From: Oscillospiraceae bacterium
GTDB taxonomy: Bacteria > Bacillota > Clostridia > Oscillospirales > Ruminococcaceae
Length of the DNA stretch: 64,000 nt
Direction of reading: 5' to 3'
Assembly (NCBI GenBank): GCA_020054675.1
Contig: JAIHAL010000007.1
Coordinates: 62,001-126,000 of the forward strand
Part shown: positions 61,788 to 64,000 of the stretch, one piece after another
How the letters are laid out: each line of letters starts with the position of its first letter
Position numbering within the stretch: position 1 is the stretch's first letter
Translations under genes and position numbers: made by a program
The notes under the pieces: generated by a model
Seen by the model: only the letters and a program-made list of their open reading frames with translations
Databases searched by the model: none
What the model was told of the DNA's origin: nothing

Positions 61788-63104
61788 ATGCATACAAAAG
61801 TGGTAAAATTCGGGGGAACTTCTCTTGCTGACGCAGGGCAGTTCAAAAAGGTTGCGGACATAATCCTTTCCGACAAATCAAGGAGGTTTGTAGTGCCTTC
61901 GGCTCCCGGAAAGCGTTATTCCGACGATATAAAAGTTACCGATATGCTTTATGCGTGCTATGAAAAGGCAAGCAAGGGCGAGGACTTCAGTGCCGCTTTT
62001 GATGCCATAAAGGAAAGGTACATGAGCATAATAAAGGAGCTTGGGCTTGATATTTCTCTTGAAGACGAATTTGCAAAGATAAAGCAGGGATTTATCGGCA
62101 AAGCAGGCCGCGATTATGCAGCCAGCAGGGGCGAATATTTAAGCGGCATAGTGCTTTCAAAGCTTCTTGGATTTAATTTTGTTGACCCTGCAAATTATAT
62201 TTTCTTTAACGAACAAGGCGTTTTCGACATGGAAAAGACAAACAAGGCGCTCGGCGAAAAGCTTGCTAAACTCCCCAATGCCGTAATCCCGGGATTTTAC
62301 GGCTCCATGCCGAACGATACCATAAAGACCTTTTCAAGGGGCGGCTCGGATATAACCGGCTCCATTGTGGCAAGGGCGGCAAATGCCGAAATTTATGAAA
62401 ACTGGACCGATGTTTCCGGATTTTTGATTGCCGACCCGCGCATAGTGCCAAATCCCGAGCCGATAACTGCAATTACTTATCGCGAACTCAGGGAGCTTTC
62501 CTACATGGGCGCTACTGTTTTGCATGAGGATGCCATCTTCCCTGTAAGGACTGCGGGAATTCCCATAAACATAAGAAACACCAACGACCCGTCCGCTCCG
62601 GGCACGATGATTGTGCCGACCGCTCCGGAAGGCGCCCCGAAGTACACTATCACGGGAATTGCCGGAAAGAAAGGATTTTCAGTAATCACAATTGAAAAGG
62701 ACATGATGAATTCGGAGCTCGGTTTCGGAAGAAAACTTCTTGAAGTAATTGAGGAAAACAGGATTTCCTTTGAACATCTGCCGTCCGGAATAGACACGAT
62801 GAGCGTAATTGCCTCCACCGCCTCAATAGAGGGACGGGAGGAAAAGATAATTTCCGACATAAAGGATGCCTGTGCGCCGGACCATGTTGAAATTGAACAC
62901 GGACTTGCGCTGATTGCCGTTGTAGGCAGGGGCATGAAGAGCACGAGGGGTGTTGCCGCAAGAATTTTTGCAGCCCTTGCCCACGCGCACATAAACATAA
63001 AGATGATTGACCAGGGTTCAAGCGAGCTTAACATAATCGTCGGCGTAAACGAATCCGACTTTGAAGAAGCCATGAGAAGAATTTACGAAATTTTTGTACT
63101 CTGA
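61788..63104 (+). CDS. Aspartate kinase
   Basis: The 438-residue enzyme starts with the kinase signature VVKFGGTSLADAGQFKKVADII and has VVPSAPGKR, the SRGGSDITGS phosphate loop, TDVSGFLIADPRIVP and two C-terminal ACT domains (VITIEKDMMNSELGF and ALIAVVGRGMKSTRGVAARIF). It phosphorylates aspartate for lysine, threonine and methionine synthesis. The architecture matches the lysC-like single-subunit form, expected to be feedback regulated by its ACT domains. Copy C of the dispersed element begins at the base after its TGA stop (63102-63104). Confidence 0.95.
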   Translation: MHTKVVKFGGTSLADAGQFKKVADIILSDKSRRFVVPSAPGKRYSDDIKVTDMLYACYEKASKGEDFSAAFDAIKERYMSIIKELGLDISLEDEFAKIKQGFIGKAGRDYAASRGEYLSGIVLSKLLGFNFVDPANYIFFNEQGVFDMEKTNKALGEKLAKLPNAVIPGFYGSMPNDTIKTFSRGGSDITGSIVARAANAEIYENWTDVSGFLIADPRIVPNPEPITAITYRELRELSYMGATVLHEDAIFPVRTAGIPINIRNTNDPSAPGTMIVPTAPEGAPKYTITGIAGKKGFSVITIEKDMMNSELGFGRKLLEVIEENRISFEHLPSGIDTMSVIASTASIEGREEKIISDIKDACAPDHVEIEHGLALIAVVGRGMKSTRGVAARIFAALAHAHINIKMIDQGSSELNIIVGVNESDFEEAMRRIYEIFVL

Positions 63105-63692
63105 TAGTTGTTAGTTTATAGTTGTTAGTCGTTAGTTTTGGTAGATTTACTTTTTCAGTGGGTGGACTCCGTCCCCCCTTCTTATCTTTTTAAATATATT
63201 TATGTTTTTAAATCCCCCCTGCCTACTTTTCTTCACCAGCGAAGAAAAGTAGGCAAAACCCTGCTCGGCGGCTAACGGCTACAAAATATTGACCTGCTTT
63301 TCGCCTTGGTGCTCACCACTCTAATTTTACGACGAAAAGCAGGTCTTTTTCTATTGCTTGCCTTAATAACTTCATCAGCGGAAAGTCTTTTCTTATTAAG
63401 TGAAATAAGGTGCTTCTTTGGGTTCTTAAGTGCTATTCTTTTTGCCTTTAACTTGGTAAGACGTGGTATCTTCAAGAAAAGCAGCCGAGCTTTATCGTGC
63501 AGGGCGCAAGCGATAGCGTGGCGCCCGTTGCCGAAAAGCCGGCGGAATAAGACATATAAATTAGGCGCTTTTTGCATACTTTTTGTCGCCGGACAAAAAG
63601 TATGCAGGGGGTGCATAAGGACTTAATTATTTTAAAAATGCCTATGAGGGGGACGGCGTCCCCCTCATAAAAGTTATATGTTAGATATTAGT
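63105..63692 (-). repeat. Dispersed palindromic intergenic element, copy C (inverted)
   Basis: Copy C is on the opposite strand to A and B and starts immediately after the aspartokinase stop. It has TTAGTTT/ATAGTTG/TTAGTCG/TTAGTTT heptamers at its left boundary, the TGCCTACTTTTCTTC hairpin (63219-63254), GACCTGCTTTTCG hairpin (63291-63345), the GGGCGC...GCGCCC hairpin (63502-63525), a 15-bp TGCATACTTTTTGTC hairpin (63573-63606) and a terminal TATGAGGGGGAC/GTCCCCCTCATA hairpin. Relative to B it lacks about 105 bases that hold most of the right palindrome arm. Confidence 0.9.
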
Positions 63693-63745
63693 ACTTTGAG
63701 AAAAGGATTTTTACGGTAAAAATAACCAAATTAAATTTATAGCCT

Positions 63746-64000
63746 CTAATCTCTAAATTCTAACGGAATATTTTCGTCTATAATCTTATTTATAAAATCC
63801 ATATTGAATTTACATTGGGAATTCATCCCATGCTTTGCGGCAAGCTCGGAGGTATATTCCTCATAGGGATATACGGTCACTCCCGACTTGCCTTTTTCAT
63901 AATGCGTCACCAAGGGATGCGCTTTTGGATTTTTTATTTTTATCCCGTCACTTTCCTTTTCCACTTCAAGACTTAAAACCTCTCCTATCATTGCAAGAGG
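63746..64000 (-). CDS. Unknown protein, 5' end beyond the window
   Basis: The frame stays open to the right window edge, so the ATG at 63991 may be internal. The visible 85 residues have no recognised family; phrases include HPLVTHYEKGKSGVTVYPYEEY and CKFNMDFINKIIDENIPLEFRD. The last codons and stop (LEFRD) read TTAGAATTTAGAGATTAG, TTAG-heptamer-like sequence related to the dispersed element ends. Confidence 0.5.
   Translation of the reverse strand, partial: PLAMIGEVLSLEVEKESDGIKIKNPKAHPLVTHYEKGKSGVTVYPYEEYTSELAAKHGMNSQCKFNMDFINKIIDENIPLEFRD

Noticed and set aside
63272-63616. Hypothetical protein gene on the minus strand
   Set aside because: It lies wholly within copy C of the repeat, is broken in copy B and interrupted by an insert in copy A.

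Overview
The window looks like a chromosomal segment of a fibre-degrading anaerobe of the Clostridia (Bacillota). Pointers are strong AGGAGG-type ribosome sites, TTGACA/TATAAT promoters, YesMN-type two-component control of carbohydrate importers, ECF-type vitamin transport (ThiT behind a TPP riboswitch), a GntR/YtrA-type ABC locus and cellobiose/mannoside phosphorylases. No rRNA, tRNA, CRISPR array or recognisable transposase was seen, so the species is not determined.

Layout. 1-2463: end of a membrane protein, a GT2 glycosyltransferase and a GtrA-like protein. 2545-4787: two genes resembling a phage baseplate/tail protein and a C-type-lectin receptor-binding protein, not inside a visible prophage. 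4973-8474: a chemoreceptor and a secreted DUF4214 protein. 8593-16802: YesM/YesN two-component system, LplABC-type importer and GH66 dextranase, a dextran/isomaltooligosaccharide locus. 16913-20516: YtrA-type regulator, ABC exporter-like pair and a 56-residue lipoprotein. 20560-29861: mannoside locus (GH36, GH130_1, cellobiose 2-epimerase, GH130_2, LacI, two SGNH/CE2 esterases). 29913-31879: CheY-CheC-GGDEF operon. 32067-37183: ZIP transporter, GH94 cellobiose phosphorylase, aldose epimerase, radical SAM protein. 38091-41046: an ECF S component, pyruvate kinase, TPP riboswitch and thiT. 41079-56404: GH26 mannanase beside a nine-gene operon with two solute-binding proteins, four permeases, a beta-propeller/TPR membrane protein, a YIP1 protein and a DUF5696 protein, under a second LacI regulator. 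57297-64000: Rrf2 regulator, an unknown gene, GH9, an MNT/HEPN pair, deoD, aspartokinase and a partial gene.

How they fit. GH26, GH36 and the two acetylesterases would debranch and cut imported acetylated galactoglucomannan fragments. Cellobiose 2-epimerase, the two GH130 phosphorylases and GH94 would then convert the beta-1,4-disaccharides to sugar phosphates, feeding glycolysis (pyruvate kinase is in the window). The importers lack an ATPase, so a shared MsmX-like ATPase elsewhere is inferred.

The least explained feature is a dispersed intergenic element present in three copies (about 37238-38003, 56607-57311 and, inverted, 63105-63692), plus a solo end at 56562-56605. It is a large imperfect palindrome packed with hairpins and bounded by degenerate TTAGnnn heptamers. 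Paired stem positions change together between copies, and one copy carries a nested heptamer-bounded insert. Two copies abut or overlap the stop codons of neighbouring genes.
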